A stretch of 64,000 bases of DNA from Bacillota bacterium (GTDB taxonomy: Bacteria; Bacillota; Sulfobacillia; JAIMAT01): positions 1 through 64,000 of the forward strand of contig JASBVS010000054.1 in the NCBI GenBank assembly GCA_029960955.1. Reading direction: 5' to 3'. A program made the position numbers and the translations under genes. Position 1 is the first letter of the stretch. Each line of letters opens with the position of its first letter. A model generated the notes under the pieces. It was not told the DNA's origin. It saw only the letters and a list, made by a program, of their open reading frames with translations, and searched no databases. Shown in pieces: positions 63,103 to 64,000 of the stretch.

Positions 63103-63984
63103 GTGGTGGTGACCGGGCTCTCCGGCGCCGGCAAGTCCGAGGCGCTCAAGTCGCTGGAGGACCTGGGCTACTTCTGCGTCGACAACCTGCCGCCGGCGCT
63201 CATCCCGGAGTTCATCCGCTTCCTGCCGGGAGGCGGCGAGGTCCGCCGCGTCGCCCTGGGCGTGGACATCCGCGGCGGCGTCTTCTTCGACTCGGTGCTG
63301 GAGTCGCTGGAGCAGGTGCGGGCGCAGGGGATCGAGCCCCAGATCCTCTACCTGGAGGCGAACGACGAGGTGCTGGTGCGGCGCTACAAGGAGACGCGCC
63401 GCCGCCACCCGCTGGCGCCCCACGGCCGCCTGGTCGACGGCCTCAACCGCGAGCGCGAGCGGCTGGCGGGGCTGCGCGCCCAGGCGCGCTGGGTGGTCGA
63501 CACCAGCGAGCTGACCCCGCGCCAGCTGCGCCGGCGCATGGCGGCGCTCTTCGGCCAGGACGAGGGCCGCCGCCGCATGCTGGTCAACCTGGTCTCCTTC
63601 GGCTTCAAGTACGGCCTGCCGCAGGACGCCGACCTGGTGCTGGACGTCCGCTACCTGCCCAACCCCCAGTACGAGGAAGCGCTCCGCCTCCTCCCCGGCA
63701 CCGACCCGCGGGTGCGCGACTTCCTCTTCGCGCATCCGGAGACCGGCGAGTTCCTCGACAGGAGCTGGAGCTTCCTGGAGTTCCTGCTGCCGCACTACGC
63801 CAACGAGGGCAAGGAGCAGCTGACCGTGGGCATCGGCTGCACCGGCGGACAGCACCGCTCGGTGGCGCTGGCCGCCGAGCTGGGCGAGCGGATCCGCGGG
63901 CTGGGCTACCCGGTGACGGTGGAGCACCGCGACGTGCGCCGCGCCCTGGAGGAGAACCGCGCCCGCCGGGAGGGCGGGGCATGA
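63103..63984 (+). CDS. rapZ: RapZ/YvcJ-family nucleotide-binding protein
   Basis: 293 residues. Walker A TGLSGAGKS is at ~4-12, LEDLGYFCVDNLPPALIPEF is the family hallmark, RRHPL is present, and the C-terminal domain has TVGIGCTGGQHRSVALAAEL. E. coli RapZ senses glucosamine-6-phosphate and controls glmS; B. subtilis YvcJ has GTPase activity and precedes yvcK-whiA. The start is unclear: GTG 63103 is the first standard codon, but GGAGGGGG at 63078 fits ATC 63094 (ELVVVTGLSG) better. The stop overlaps an ATG (ATGA) of the next gene. Confidence 0.93.
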   Translation: MVVTGLSGAGKSEALKSLEDLGYFCVDNLPPALIPEFIRFLPGGGEVRRVALGVDIRGGVFFDSVLESLEQVRAQGIEPQILYLEANDEVLVRRYKETRRRHPLAPHGRLVDGLNRERERLAGLRAQARWVVDTSELTPRQLRRRMAALFGQDEGRRRMLVNLVSFGFKYGLPQDADLVLDVRYLPNPQYEEALRLLPGTDPRVRDFLFAHPETGEFLDRSWSFLEFLLPHYANEGKEQLTVGIGCTGGQHRSVALAAELGERIRGLGYPVTVEHRDVRRALEENRARREGGA

Positions 63985-64000
63985 GCCGCGCCCCGGGGCC
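63981..64000 (+). CDS. Start of the next gene (partial; YvcK-family expected)
   Basis: ATG 63981 overlaps the rapZ stop as ATGA and opens MSRAPG before the window ends. In most Bacillota rapZ is followed by the gluconeogenesis factor gene yvcK and then whiA, so a YvcK-type protein is expected. Only the overlap is seen here. Confidence 0.45.

Overview
The window is a 64 kb piece of a very GC-rich, gene-dense chromosome. SleB and YpeB (spore cortex lysis), an AbrB-type switch regulator, ComEB and a YkoP-like protein point to a spore-forming member of the Bacillota, from one of its high-GC lineages (Thermaerobacter/Symbiobacterium-like). This placement is inferred from gene content only. About 55 genes are called. 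No rRNA, tRNA, CRISPR array or prophage was seen.

Left part (1-20.2 kb): the 3' end of cstA with its small YbdD/YjiX partner, a diacylglycerol-kinase-like lipid kinase, an O-antigen-ligase-like membrane protein with a TPR tail, an HNH nuclease, an XRE/TPR regulator divergent from a MurJ flippase, an MFS transporter, the germination pair sleB-ypeB, an adenosine-specific kinase, a K+-independent H+-pyrophosphatase, a YkoP-like protein, and the coupled genes uvrB-lgt-metallo-beta-lactamase-fold hydrolase.

Molybdenum/tungsten block (20.2-34.7 kb): leftward genes encode a Tat-exported formate dehydrogenase (catalytic subunit, Fe-S subunit, cytochrome b), FdhE, an aldehyde:ferredoxin oxidoreductase and two MoeA proteins, the second fused to a periplasmic-binding-like domain. 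A divergent rightward operon encodes a MoaD-like protein and a WtpABC-type tungstate/molybdate importer. The dehydrogenase catalytic gene is interrupted by one in-frame UGA. That UGA is followed by a hairpin with the same spacing and loop as the E. coli fdhF SECIS, so it is read as selenocysteine. The block therefore joins oxyanion uptake, cofactor maturation and two classes of Mo/W enzyme.

Middle (34.7-49.3 kb): two alpha/beta hydrolases, the heme genes hemE-hemH-hemY, a secreted CAP/SLH surface protein, comEB with a creatininase-family protein and a TIM-barrel-like protein, tatA, abrB, an unusual HAD-phosphatase/prephenate dehydratase fusion, an isochorismatase-family hydrolase, a glycosyltransferase and a small Rieske protein.

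Right part (49.4-64 kb): uvrA, a two-component system, a SHOCT membrane protein, formate-tetrahydrofolate ligase, one complete IS110-family element with 20-bp perfect inverted repeats and a long structured left end, uvrC, a MIP18/SufT-like protein, bioY, an unrecognised protein, a degenerate BadF/NAGK-type ATPase and rapZ. The next gene starts at the window edge.

I found no clear new defence or mobile system. The best leads are the HAD-PheA fusion, the degenerate kinase coupled to rapZ, the structured leader between the fdh and wtp operons, the IS110 left end, and recurrent CTG starts.
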